Assembly (NCBI GenBank): GCA_021292105.1
Contig: CM037867.1
Coordinates: forward strand, 13,406,928-13,470,927
Origin: Anadara kagoshimensis
Taxonomy: Eukaryota > Mollusca > Bivalvia > Arcoida > Arcidae
Length of the DNA: 64,000 nt
Direction: 5' to 3'
Part shown: positions 45,201 to 56,441 of the stretch, piece by piece
Layout: every line of letters starts with the position of its first letter
Position numbering within the stretch: the stretch's first letter is position 1
Made by a program: the position numbers and the translations under genes
The notes under the pieces: generated by a model
The model's input: only the letters and a program-made list of their open reading frames with translations
What the model was told of the DNA's origin: nothing
Databases searched by the model: none

Positions 45201-45391
45201 CTTTTACACTCGAATATAATAATTTTACAGTCAACTGAAACAAAAACAGGATTACATTTGGTTTAAATTAAAAATCAGAACATAACATTTTAACTCAAAA
45301 GGGGGAGATTTTTTCTTCTTTGATTGGAAACAGTTTACCCCTAGTTTTATGAATCTTTGTTTTCCTGGTATACTATAGGAATAAAATAAAT

Positions 45392-45531
45392 TTTTCATTT
45401 TGTTAATGAAGTATAAAAGAATTTAACATTTTGCACACTGAATAATTCGCGTAGCGAATTATTTTACTACGCGAATTATTTTACGTGTGCAAATTGTCCA
45501 ATTCTTTCATACTTCCATAACAAAATGAAAA
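45392..45531. repeat. Long foldback, about 62-bp arms
   Basis: The arm 45,392-45,453 pairs with 45,468-45,531 at roughly 80-85 percent identity; the tip is an AATAATTCGCGTAGCGAATT palindrome. Non-coding. Confidence 0.8.
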
Positions 45532-46464
45532 AAAAAGTCATTTCATTTCTTATAATTCAATATTTAGAAATTAGCAAGTAAAAAATAGCAACGCTATGGC
45601 GTAGGAATTCAAATGCCTCTGTACGTCATCCATACTGTAATGCCTTTGTTGAGAGCCAATCCATTCATGCAAACGTAACAGAAAATCTTACCAATCAAGA
45701 TGCTTTTAACAAATGTAAATTGAATTAAGTTTGAATGGCAACAATCAAGATGTTTGTCCATTTCTTTTTTCAGTGTTGGAAAATCTTAAATGTGTATTCT
45801 GTGACTGTTGGGGTGACAGTTTCGAAAAGAAGTTTGATATTGATGAGCATGACAACGGCTAATCCAAGCAAGAACACAACATAATATTACTGATAACACT
45901 TGGTAGTAACAAACATAATTCATGAATACAACATGATACAAGTAACTGATAAACAAACAAAACATAAAATACAAAGAAAACATGTTGAAACACTGATTAT
46001 AAAATTATCTATTTTGGTGGGCACTGGATTCAACGCTAATTTGTAACACTGTAACCAGTAACCTCTCGCTCCCCGTTATGGGAATTCGGTATAAATATGA
46101 ATGGCTAAAAATAGTACTAACAAAGATGTTTGTTTATTGCTTGTGATATTCAGTGCCTTTTTTCGTTTGTTTATTTTGTTTTTTAAATCTTAAATGTATT
46201 TTATGACTTGTTTTAATGTACAATAGCAGAAGGTCTATACACTGTTAGGTTTGACAATTAAAATAATCTCATTTCATTGAAAGTCATAATGAAGCCACAC
46301 ATAATTATTCACTATTTTAATCCTAATATGCTTGTGTAATTTTACTTAAAATTACAGCTTAAGTACTTCCGCATTTTATAAAATATGTCATTGATTTATA
46401 TTTTATGTTAAAGACCAAATTTAATAGTTGGACTATAATTAGCACTGCTAAAGTGACTCTTAGG
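45532..46464. other. Nothing recognised
   Basis: AT-rich, non-coding. Confidence 0.5.
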
Positions 46465-46745
46465 CCTTTACGCGTGACGTCATAGATGGGCTGTTCCAGC
46501 GTTTGGAAATGCATGTCGTACAGGGCAGTGTTTAAAGTTATCTCAGAATGAAGGAATCAAAAATAAATTTTCAAAAAATGCAAAATATAAATAACCATTG
46601 CACTGTGTTGAAATGTTGTCTATATTGTTATAACTTCCATTGCAATGCTAGCGCGCTTTTTCCGTTTGCTTTGTACCGCAAGGGAAGTAATAGCACTATA
46701 TAAACGTCATTTCTAGACACTTCAGAGGTTAAATAAACACCTAAA
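46465..46745 (+). repeat. Family G dispersed repeat
   Basis: ACGCGTGACGTCATAG, then AATGCATGTCGTACAGG, then TTTTCAAAAAATG, then AGCGCGCTTTTTCCG, with GGAAGTAATAGCACTAT; second copy of 24,895-25,450. A fragment recurs at about 47,180-47,260. Confidence 0.7.
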
Positions 46746-46884
46746 ATGAATGCAGTGAATCGTTTGAGGCATTAAATATTGTCACTTGGATATTACATTT
46801 AAAATTTAACATTTGAAGCCATGCATGTAGGTACAATCAGTGTCTATGTTTTTTGTAGTAGACTTGTGTAATGTAATAAAAAAC

Positions 46885-47125
46885 AAACATACTAATCCAT
46901 TTCAGAATCACAATCCAGAAGCAAAGTAAAAATTTTGGAACTGACAAGTCAGGTTAGACACGTAAACTTCCACCCGGGAAGCGAGACCGAGAGCTCGGAA
47001 AGGGTAAGCACCTCCTGTTTAGCCAGCTAAATCCGCCACGTGTGTAATTAAATTGAGTGAAAGAAACATGGAACTATGGGACGTCAAATATATCAAGGGC
47101 AATCCTGGACACAGAGAACTAAATA
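46885..47125 (+). repeat. Family C element
   Basis: ACATACTAATCCATTTCAGA, then GGGAAGCGAGACCGAGAGC, then TCAAGGGCAATCCTGGACAC. The 3' portion beyond this is lost. Confidence 0.8.
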
Positions 47126-47260
47126 CGGGTTAATACTTCCGCATGTTTACTAAATCAACAGTAACAACAATAAAATATGTCATTTAACCATTGAACTGTC
47201 TAGCAATGTCGTTAATAGCGTTATAACTTCCATTGCCTTGCCAAGCAAACTACTGTATTT

Positions 47261-48054
47261 CCATAAATGGAGTGTACATGGTTATAAAAAATTATTATTT
47301 ATTTCAATTAAAAACGTTTCCATTAAAGTAAATGGAATTGAATATAAAATGCACTGATCTAAAATAATATTATATTTTCAAATGAAAACAGTTTTTCAGT
47401 TTTCCTGTGCATAGATAAATTCGGGGAAAATTTTGGATATTTGATCAAGTTTATATACCAATTGGGCCTCATTCAATGTTACACCAGGGTATTGTTGTTC
47501 GGGTTTTTTTCAAGTGTGATCATCAAAGATATTCGAATTACATCACATTTAAAGTTATCCCGAGTAAAAAAGTACAGATTCAGAAGGGATAATATTGACA
47601 TAGTTATATTTGTTGTTTTGTTAAAAATTGCTCTATGTACAGAGATAAATTACTTTTGGATAAATGAAAAATATTTTTTCCTATTAGGTCAGTAGATTTT
47701 GAAACAAGTTTTGACAATTTTTTGTGAATTTGTTTGAAAGCACGACTTTATTCTTGCATTTTTCATGTGTACTCAATTTGTGTATATACAGTTTATAACG
47801 TACGGGCGCTTTTACTAATTTTCTAAACAAATCAATGGTTATGTATAAATGTCGCTTTGTATAAATACATAGGGTGTGACAAAGGAAATTTTGACTAAAA
47901 CATATGCTTGGCAACAGACAATGTGTACACGTACACAAAAAAAAGACAATGATAAAAAAAACTAACCAAACAGAAGAATGCAAAGAAGAGACAAACACAT
48001 GTGGCCACTGATGATAAAATTCTGGACTATAGACGGGTACAAGTACAAATGTCC
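47261..48054. other. Nothing recognised
   Basis: AT-rich; overlapping 84- and 104-codon frames on opposite strands lack any recognisable domain. Confidence 0.45.
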
Positions 48055-48125
48055 AGAGGTGTGGGATTGTATTCCGAAACGGCCGTCTGGTGCTGTAAAA
48101 TTAAGACTGGTATAATATGTGATTG
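48055..48125. repeat. Family F fragment
   Basis: GGATTGTATTCCGAAACGG, then CGTCTGGTGCTGTAAAATT. Confidence 0.7.
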
Positions 48126-48369
48126 AACAACCGAAATAATCTTTTTTGTACATACAAAATTCAAAAATGAGAATGCAAAGATGCAAACACATTATTACAA
48201 TTTGTGTATATGAGGGATTTCATTCATGGATGGATAATGCAAGCTACTATCACAGATTATCATATACTTAGTATGGTATTTCCCTTGATACTCACAATTT
48301 GGACCTGCACAATATCACAGGTCAATCAGGCGATACAGGCCAAAATTTCCTAATGAAGGAAGAGACTGT

Positions 48370-48395
48370 TTGTATCGGCCCTAGAGCCGATACAA
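48370..48395. repeat. Hairpin with TATCGGCCC upstream of the recombinase
   Basis: TTGTATCGGC at 48,370-48,379 is the perfect inverse of 48,386-48,395, loop 6 bp; GTATCGG occurs again directly downstream at about 48,399. The motif recurs in the 50,749-50,884 palindrome on the other side of the recombinase gene. Confidence 0.7.
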
Positions 48396-48662
48396 GCTGT
48401 ATCGGACCGGCGTTCACATTTTCCCGTACTTTTTCTCAAATTGGTAACCACTATTCATATTTAACCTAGGTATAAATCATGATTCATTCAAAATAAACAC
48501 AAAATGGGATTACTGTTTTTAAAAAATAAAAAAATACTATGATTTAATTAATTTAAATGGATTAAATTATCCAAAAAGGAGAAAATAAAAAAGTCCGCCA
48601 AAATGTCACACATTCTGTGTCATGCACTTGCATTCTAAAACAGTTTATTCTTCAAAATCAAA

Positions 48663-49209
48663 ATGGAGGAGTCACCTGGAGAAAGAATGTTAAATTCATT
48701 GTCAAATAGAATTTTAAAATTGGATGGCATTATTGAACGCCAAAGACATGGGCCAAGTGGTGACGTAGCTTTAAATATTCCGGACGACACACAGGACTTT
48801 ATAAATGGGATGAAAAATGAAAACACATCAAGAAAAACTGATGGCAACGTAAAAAAACTAAAAAAATGGCTAGAAACGAAAGGGGAACACAGAGACGTTT
48901 TTGAAATCCCAGCACCAGATTTAAATATATACTTGGCTCGATTTTTTATGACGATTAAACAGGATAATGGACAGGAATATGAGCCGGACACGCTCCGCTC
49001 ATTTCAAGGTTCATTTCAGCGATTTTTGCGCGATCATCATTATCCTATTGACATCATCAAGGACAAAGAATTCAGTCATAGTCGGGAAGTTTTGAGTTCG
49101 AAACAAAAGCAACTGAAGAAAATGGGATACGGGAATAAGAGAAGGAAATCACAGCCAATATCGGAGACGGATTTTGAAGTTATGATGGGCAAACAAGTCC
49201 TTGGTTTGG
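48663..49209 (+). CDS. Recombinase exon 1
   Basis: Codes for residues 1-182, the N-terminal DNA-binding-like part. ATG in AAAATGGAGG context. The donor G/GTAAGT at 49,210 is a perfect consensus. The minus-strand 118-codon frame is a shadow. Confidence 0.85.
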
Positions 49210-49771
49210 GTAAGTTTCTTCGTTCTTCTCAACCGTCCATTTGTATTTATCTTCTTGACCCTTTCTTGAACTACCTTCAAGTAAACAGAGCACCCGCTGG
49301 CGCACCTTTCAATAATGTAACCCACCAAAACGTTGCCTGTTTTGGTAAAACATAACCGGAGCACTTTTTGAACTCGCATGAGAATAAGTTAAATATCACC
49401 AAGTAACTGTTATTTTTAACAAGATTTATAAGCAAAGGTATCTTAAATCAGAGATGTATAAAACCCTGGTTTTATACATCTCTGCTTAAATGTAGTAATA
49501 TGATTAATTTGAGTTTTTTTCTAAACTTTTTTAGCAAACCCAGAAGCCCTCTTGAACACAATATATTTGAATAACTCCATGCATTTTGGTCTAAGGGGAC
49601 GACAGGAGCATATAAACATGTATTGGGGAGACGTTGAACAGAAAACCAACTCTAGTGGATGCAGATATTTGGAATTCAACGAAAGAGAAACCAAAACTAG
49701 AAATGGATGCAATGGTGAAACACGACCATTTCCACCAAAGATGTTTGAAAAGAAAGGTAAGAAAACTTATT

Positions 49772-49802
<31 letters not shown>

Positions 49803-50092
49803 TTTAATAAATAAATAAATAAATAATGAACCTAATAATTATATAGTTATATATGTTTTTTTCAACAGATGATCCCAACTGTCCTGTTAAAGCGTTTGAA
49901 GAGTACAAGAAACGTAGACCTGAGAGAATGAATGTCCCAGACGCAAGATTTTATTTACAAATAAACCGTAACAGAAAAGATAATGATCCAGTGTGGTATA
50001 AGTGTCAGCCATTAGGAAAGAATTACATTGGAGGAATGGTCAAAACCATGGCAGAAAAAGGTAAAATAAAAGATAAATTATCTGTTTTAAAT

Positions 50093-50136
<44 letters not shown>

Positions 50137-50651
50137 TTCATCTTTATCACTTATCCCATATTTCATTTTCAGCTCAGATTACAGATAAAAGGCTTACCAA
50201 CCACAGTGGCAGAAAGACAACCGTGACAAGATTACTTGACCAAGGATTCCAGGCAGCTGAAGTGATGTCTTTGACAGGACATAAAAATGTGCAAAGCATA
50301 AACAATTACAATACTGTTTCAGAAGCTAAACAACGGAAAATGTCTGAAACTTTAACTCTAGCCCCTCCAAGAAATGAAGCTTCAGCAACCACTAGTAACA
50401 CTGATCTAGATTTAACAAATAGCACTATAGTCGATTATGGTTATAATGATTCAGATTTAAACAATATCATAAATGAATGGAATACTGAACCTACAGACAC
50501 AAACCAAATAAGTGAACCCTCAGTAATTGACCTGCCTATCACTATAAATCAACAAGGAATTGCTGTTTCTCGCAAAACCTTGCCCTCACTTAATTTATTT
50601 ACAGGAGCTACTATAAATGGCAATATTTCTATCAATTTTAACAGCAAATAA
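48663..50651 (+). CDS. Crypton-type tyrosine recombinase, four exons
   Basis: Exons 48,663-49,209, 49,535-49,756, 49,869-50,060 and 50,173-50,651, all joined in phase 1 with canonical GT/AG borders, make 1,440 nt (479 codons plus stop). The order is N-terminal region with a basic patch GYGNKRRKSQ (about 155-164), then the catalytic domain. First arginine in FGLRGRQEH (R203), HSGR box H331-x-x-R334, histidine in TGHKNV (H357) and nucleophile tyrosine in INNYN (Y366). This is the complete R...HxxR...H...Y set of tyrosine recombinases. The layout fits Crypton transposases and their animal descendants (the domain related to KCTD1/ZMYM/QRICH1), which cut and join DNA through a covalent 3'-phosphotyrosine. 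It could be an active transposase, a recent relic or a domesticated host gene; the intact set and introns do not decide. Poly(A) signal follows at 50,665. The C-terminal 100 residues are Asn/Thr-rich and probably disordered. Confidence 0.85.
49449..49484. repeat. Perfect hairpin in recombinase intron 1
   Basis: CAGAGATGTATAAAACC (49,449-49,465) is the perfect inverse of 49,468-49,484, separated by 2 bp. Confidence 0.85.
49535..49756 (+). CDS. Recombinase exon 2
   Basis: Acceptor CTTTTTTAG, donor AAAG/GTAAG. Residues 183-256 with the first catalytic arginine. Confidence 0.85.
49869..50060 (+). CDS. Recombinase exon 3
   Basis: Acceptor TTTTTTCAACAG, donor AAAAG/GTAAAA. Residues 257-320 (DDPNCPVKAFEEYKKRRP). 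Flanking introns hold (AAAT)n at about 49,776-49,825 and (AAT)n at about 50,099-50,133. Confidence 0.85.
50173..50651 (+). CDS. Recombinase exon 4
   Basis: Acceptor CATTTTCAG. Residues 321-479, with NHSGRK, TGHKNV and NNYN; stop TAA. Confidence 0.88.
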
Positions 50652-50664
50652 TCTTATAATTGCA

Positions 50665-50670
50665 AATAAA
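50665..50670 (+). terminator. Poly(A) signal of the recombinase
   Basis: AATAAA 14 bp after the stop codon, followed by a GT-rich GTTGTGCAGT stretch. Confidence 0.6.
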
Positions 50671-50748
50671 GTTGTGCAGTATAATTTTAAATTTGTCTGA
50701 ATAGCAGAAAGAAACCTGAGCTTACTGTTTAAGTATATGATAAATAGT

Positions 50749-50884
50749 TTATTACATGGTTGTTTTGATATCGGCCCTGGTATCATGCCCAAGGGTGGTA
50801 TCGTCCCTCGCCCTACGGGCTCGGGCCGATACTACCACCCTTGGGCATGATACCAGGGCCGATATCAAAACAACCATGTAATAA
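50749..50884. repeat. Near-perfect palindrome downstream of the recombinase
   Basis: The 52-bp arms 50,749-50,800 and 50,833-50,884 are identical inverted copies. The 32-bp centre is also imperfectly palindromic (TCGTCCCTCGCCC and CGGGCTCGGGCCGA). It carries ATATCGGCCC near both ends of the stem. The same peptide beginning MGMIPGPISKQPCN is read from both strands, confirming the symmetry. Confidence 0.95.
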
Positions 50885-52640
50885 TCTATATTTACAGCAC
50901 GGAATACTGTTAACGGACGCTAGTTCATTACACGTCATTGTAGACATTGGACGTGATATAGACAGCCTTGCAATGTTTAAAACCTTTACCAATACAGGGA
51001 TGGTAATTATCCTCTTTATGATTTGATTTTTAGTCTTAAAAGTAATTTATGCAGTATATAAATCACCTGGATTGAGCACTTTAAACATTAACAGATTAAC
51101 GAAAATCGTTTTTTTTTTTTTTGGGGGGGGCATATATTCCCGCTTGCTTACTTTACCACGAATTACACGGCGTCAAACATCTTACTGTTTTTTTATTTAT
51201 CGTATTTTTAATTGCATTAATTTCTTTTGACACTACGGGAACTAGGGCAAATCCCTTATTATTTTCAACGCTGCATTCCAATCTGATGACGTCATTATTG
51301 CGAATCGGAAGAAATTCTCGAAGAAATTCGAGAAACCATTTGTCAGACATATGGCTAATAGAGAAGCTTGTATCAGGACAAGAATGAACAAAGTAACAAC
51401 TAAAATACATATTAATTTTAAGACAATGTGCTGCTTGTCCCATAGTAAGGAACATCAGCACGCTTGCACTGTCCTCGATGACGTTGCATCAAATTACGAG
51501 ATTATTGACCTATTTACACTTTAACAATTTATCGAAAAATAATGTCAGTCGGCGACAAAAAGTTCATACAAAGAGTGATAATTAGATTGCAAAATATAGG
51601 ATACACTTCATTAAAATTTCATCAATCATTTTAATTGAAATATCCTGACACTTTTGCAAAAACGGGGTTTCTTTGGTGATTTGGTGGCTAAGTTTTACAA
51701 AACGAGCGTTTACGGGTCACAGCGAGTCTAACCGCCTTCCTTGTAATACCACTCAGGAAGGTCTGTGTGTAACATGAATTGTCAGATTGCTTGTGGAGGT
51801 TCGGTAGTTTTCTTCGGATACTTCAGTTCCCCCCATCATCAGAAACCTGGCCAACTTACATAAATGAAAAATATAAACTGGTGGTTCAAACACTGTTACT
51901 CCACTTTCCTTTTTCAAACTAAGTTTAGCTATTCATAAAGGTATGATATATGCCTTACCTGGCTATAACAGTTCTATACTGGATGGACCAAATTGATGTA
52001 ATCCATTATTGAAAGCTGATAATGTTGATTCTATGTACGCGCCTGACTGAATCTGATGCCTTTATACAGGTTGATATAAATATGCTATATATTTCTTTTT
52101 AAGTACTAAGAACAATGAAATCGCGTCATAAATACTACCAAAAGGAGCAGTAATAACTAATCGATCAATCATCAAATGAACCAGGCAAAAGTAATCGATA
52201 AATCTCTATACTAGACACATAAAAGCTAACAGTATCATCAATTATAGGCACTGATTTTCAATTAAGAAGAAAATAGTTCGGACGTGAAGGAGTGAGTAGT
52301 GAAATAAGAGGTGTTGGGTGAATTATTTAATCAACGCCAGTATAGAGATGATCAGATTTATTTCCTGGTATCAAATTTACTACTGGGACTACTTTATCAA
52401 TGTAAAGTGTCGCCATCTGACGGTCAAGAGGTATCAACATGATACTTCATCAACAATATTGACGGTTAGAAGTGTCAATTTAGACCAATGCAAATATCGA
52501 TAATTGATTGTATTAATCACTAGTCGGGATAAAACACGCCCACAGTTTCACTCATGATTTAATCAGATGACACCTGAAACTGATGACATGTGACATAAAA
52601 AGACATCCCGTTGTGTTTTCCAGTGAATATTCATGGGCCA
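50885..52640. other. Nothing recognised
   Basis: A T12-G8 homopolymer junction lies near 51,110-51,128. 51,121-51,461 has frames on both strands without a domain. No repeat family identified by eye. Confidence 0.45.
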
Positions 52641-52647
52641 AAAACAG

Positions 52648-52808
52648 AACAGATCTTTCGAAAGTTTTACACTGCCTACGAAAAAGAGAAGAATCTTTGT
52701 TGCCGAGTGACAGACATAATTATATATGGCTATTGGTCGGAAATCTGCCGAGAGAAAGATAACGGCTGTTGAAAAGCTGTCGATATAAGGTAACGACGGG
52801 TCTGTAAT
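52648..52808. mobile_element. Family A MITE, diverged
   Basis: GATCTTTCGAAAGTTTTACA at the left, GACGGGTCTGTAATG at the right, with TTGCCGAGTGACAGACAT inside. Confidence 0.65.
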
Positions 52809-53174
52809 GAATGTGTACTTAATTCAATAAATTTGCTTACTCTAACAGCATTTAAAATAGATTAGTTAACCTTGTCATTCTTCATTTGAGCTAGTTTATC
52901 TTGTTTTGTTTTTTTTTTAATGTCAAATCAATGTTTTATGTCACATGCGACCGATGAGTGGAGTAATTGTGTTTTAAGTCGTTTTCAATTGGAATAGTTA
53001 TATCAAGGTAATGGCGAAAAAATCCGGTATGTTCGAAAAAAAAACGTGGAACAAAGACCATCGAACATAGAATCGGCTCTATAAGCATTGAATCGGAACC
53101 TGGGCGGCAAGACGAACTGCCAATATTAATTAGCCGACTATTTAGACCATCACTGTCGACGGGATATTTTGATA
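52809..53174. other. Nothing recognised
   Basis: AT-rich, non-coding; an unsupported 81-codon minus frame. Confidence 0.45.
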
Positions 53175-53650
53175 TAGACAAACAACATCGACCTATCCGC
53201 TAAACATTTGAATTAAATAGCCACTATAGACGAGTTAAAGTAGGAAATAGGTATCAAGCGTGTAAATATGATGTGGAATACTAATCATGGGCAATGTGTA
53301 AATGCATGCGAATCCTAACGCTACCAATTTATTGGGTGTACCCTCCTGTATGCATATTCCTAATGAAAGGACAAACAGTGTTTGCCTATAACACTTAAGT
53401 CATCTAATCCAATAATAAGTTGGTATAGTTTAAGAACATTGACCTGTCCGTTTGATCTTTCATTAGGAATATTCATATGGGATGTCTCACTCAATACATT
53501 GGTAGTGTTAAGATTCGCCGTTAGTACATATAAAACATTGCCCATGATTAGTTATCACACCATATTTAGACGCGTGATCCCTATTCTTAAATTAACTCGT
53601 CTCTAATTAATATTTAAATCAAAGATCAAGCGGACAGGTCAGTGTTGTTT
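53175..53650. mobile_element. Two family L MITEs in inverted orientation
   Basis: The copy at 53,175-53,395 reads forward and the copy at 53,436-53,650 is its inverse. CATGGGCAATG, ATTCCTAATGAAAG and GACGAGTTAA occur in both. The terminal motif GACCTGTCCG is shared with 31,778. The arms pair over roughly 150-190 bp, so the locus is a large foldback. Confidence 0.8.
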
Positions 53651-54524
53651 GCCTATATCTGTTCTCATTTTCCTTTGCATCGGTTACGTGTGTATCAGTT
53701 GTTTGCTACTACAACGAAGCCACGTTATTAGAAATTGGAATATAACAAGACAATTGCACCATTTCAAATTTGTTAACTTGTATTATGTTACGACACCGTT
53801 AATATTTATGTCAATTTAACCTCTGTATTTCATCCTTTTAGATGCGCTTGATTTCCAATGCAAAGTTTCATGCATCAAGGTAAATCGACGAGCTCAATTT
53901 TTTATGTGTTTATGTTGTGACATAAATCACAATCACCAAACTTTATCTAGTAACTAACACACGTACTTGAATTACTAAATCACAAATACTTTAATACTAC
54001 ACGTAAAGTTGTGCATACCAAGTACAGGGAATTACTGATTATGGATAACATTCTCCCGTAGATTTCATCTAGTATTTCCTAAAAAGTTCATGTTTTTGAT
54101 TTGTTTAACATTATGTCTTTTTCTAAAAGCAAATTGTATCCTATATAGGCTTTAAGACTACAAAAATTGAATGTTTTGTTATTCAATTTTGCCTGATAAA
54201 TGTAAAATCTAGTTATTAATATCATGAAATTTAAAAGTTTATATTTTTAAATAATCTTCGGAATTCCAAATAAAGCAACTTAGGATCCATTTCAAACGGT
54301 TCACTTATATTGATATTGACGAAACCTTCGAGACAATTCAAATGATCGACTAGTAATCCACACTCACAAAAAAGATGAAAAATAGTTTTGGGAGCTCAGT
54401 GTTTATACGACATTGCATAACAACGATAAATCAAAAGATTTAAAAGAAACATACGCATGATGCAAATTGAAACCTTCAGCATTCAAGGTACCTTGGTTTC
54501 AATATATGATTGTCCCCTTAGCAA
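53651..54524. other. Nothing recognised
   Basis: AT-rich, non-coding. Confidence 0.5.
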
Positions 54525-54800
54525 GCATTTACTTATCAAGACCTTAAATGTTTCATGTCCTTCATTTCAATATTGCTGATTACTATGTCTCTGTTTCCAA
54601 AATTATCCTTGATATATTTGACGCCCCATAGTTCCATGTTCGTTTCACTCTCAATTTGATTACACACATGGTAGGTGTAGCTAGCTTAAATGGGTGCTTA
54701 CCATTTCGTTACACCCGGTCTCACTTCTAGAAGTTCACATTTTTCTTTATTTGCAAGTTTCAAAGTTTTACCTTTACTATGGAAGTGTGATTTGGATATT
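54525..54800 (-). repeat. Family C element, diverged
   Basis: CAAGCATTTACTTATCAAGA, then TTGATATATTTGACGCCCCA, then GTAGGTGTAGCTAGCTTAAA, then TTTGGATATTAGTTATA. Confidence 0.75.
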
Positions 54801-54814
54801 AGTTATATCTAGGG

Positions 54815-55120
54815 TATACGGTTCTTCTTGATGATGTCTTGATATAAGTGAAATACGCGTATTTAGATAGGATACGCGACTCTTCTATTTGGTGTTGCCT
54901 TGATACAAGTAAAATACTCGTGACTAGGCCATACAAATATTCTAGTTTGTGAAATCCTGATATAAGTGAAATAATCTTGATTGCGATCTAAAATTGTTGA
55001 TCTATCGCTAGCCTATTAGTGAAATATTATTGACTGGCATGTGAAATACTTTTGACTTGGATATAAAACGTTTTAAGTTGGTGATGTCTTGATATAAGTA
55101 AACTATGATTTACTTGAGAT
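54815..55120. repeat. Degenerate tandem repeat, about 65 bp
   Basis: Copies of GATGTCTTGATATAAGTGAA with AAATACTCGTGACTAGG-like spacers at about 54,830, 54,893, 54,955 and 55,085. Confidence 0.6.
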
Positions 55121-55184
55121 TTAAACTCATAATGATCTACTAAAACAAATCTGAGTTGGAGGGAAACAGTTCTTATAGCATGTT

Positions 55185-55280
55185 TAACCCAAATTAATAT
55201 TATAGAACCAAAACAGTATCATTTAAGAAATGCTCAACCCAAATTCATATTATAGAACCAAAGTAGTATCATTTAGGAAA
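55185..55280. repeat. Two direct copies of about 57 bp
   Basis: AACCCAAATTAATATTATAG, then ACCAAAACAGTATCATTTAA, recur as AACCCAAATTCATATTATAG and ACCAAAGTAGTATCATTTAG. Confidence 0.75.
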
Positions 55281-56287
55281 TAGGATCTTACTTTTGTCGC
55301 ACCATGAGGCTTTGAAGAGGATGCGAATGACGGAAATTTTATAAAATAACCTCATTGTAGAACAAAAATAAAATTCTATCTCTTATATTTACAATCTTTC
55401 AAAGACACGAAAAACTTGAGAAAGTCTGGTCAGGATGTCAAACTACTTGTTCATCTACTACAAGCCATTTGTCTTGCAACAGCTTTGTAGGACGTGAGGC
55501 TCTGCGTTCTCAATCTCCTTCTACATGGCAGACGTTAAGCCCTGCCCAAATCTAATGACACTTCAAAACAAAGTCGTGTTTGTGCCTCAAAGTCAGTAAA
55601 GTCGCGTGAGGATTACGGGGCTATTTTGAATATATGTTCATATAAGGAAAATAGTAATATTGTGATTATTTTATGATAAATAAAAACTTCAGTATAGAGA
55701 ATTTTTCCATTACAGATGAATTTAAAGGATTATATACGTTTAACTTCAAGTATGTAAGTTAATACAAAAACATTTAAAAATAAAATCATTTATTGAATAA
55801 TAATAATAATTAATATTGATTATAGATATAAATTCTTTTGAAATGTCAAAAATATTTTTCTTCCATCTTCCTATGTTTGAGATAGAGATTTCCGCTTGAA
55901 TACACGATGGTACAAATTTCTATCTTCACCTCCACGTGCCTATCTTTACCTCCACATGCGGCTTTCAGTGACGTCACAATCAAAGGACAATTGAATGACA
56001 TCATATCGTGGAGACATGGCGTCATCTTGCGCAAAAATGACACACGAGTCTGCAAAATTTAGAAATTTTCACTACATTTCAAATGTTTATTTTGGGAGGT
56101 TAGAATCAATGGCTTTGTTTTCTAGTTTATACATTTTGTATAAACCAAAATCAGGTACATTCTGTCCGATGGTCATATTTATTTTATGTAAAACGTTAAA
56201 TAACAAAGTTATATTTAAAACAATGGCGTCGATGTCGACGTGACTGATACTTCAAACAAAAAATTGTCATTAAAATGGAAGAAAAAG
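55281..56287. other. Nothing recognised
   Basis: Non-coding; overlapping frames at 55,846-56,243 on opposite strands have no domain. Confidence 0.45.
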
Positions 56288-56441
56288 AATCAATCATGAG
56301 TTTATCCATGTAGGATAGGGAAATCGTACCCTCGGGGTTGAATATTTCTGTCAGAGACCAGACAAGCCTCGTCTCCGACTGAAATATTCAACCTCTCGGG
56401 TGAGATTTCCCTATCCCACATGGATACTCATTATAGATTCT
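56288..56441. repeat. Long palindrome, about 70-bp arms
   Basis: The arm 56,288-56,358 pairs with 56,371-56,441 at about 85 percent. Core blocks GGATAGGGAAATC, GGTTGAATATTTC and AGAGAC occur inverted on the other side, loop about 12 bp. Confidence 0.85.

Noticed and set aside
48635-48991. 118-codon minus frame
   Set aside because: Antisense shadow of recombinase exon 1.
50595-51026. Two frames sharing a peptide beginning MGMIPGPISKQPCN
   Set aside because: They are the same arm of a palindrome read from both strands, not related genes.
51105-51130. T12 followed by G8 as a functional signal
   Set aside because: Homopolymer junctions like this are commonly slippage or assembly noise, and nothing around it supports a role.
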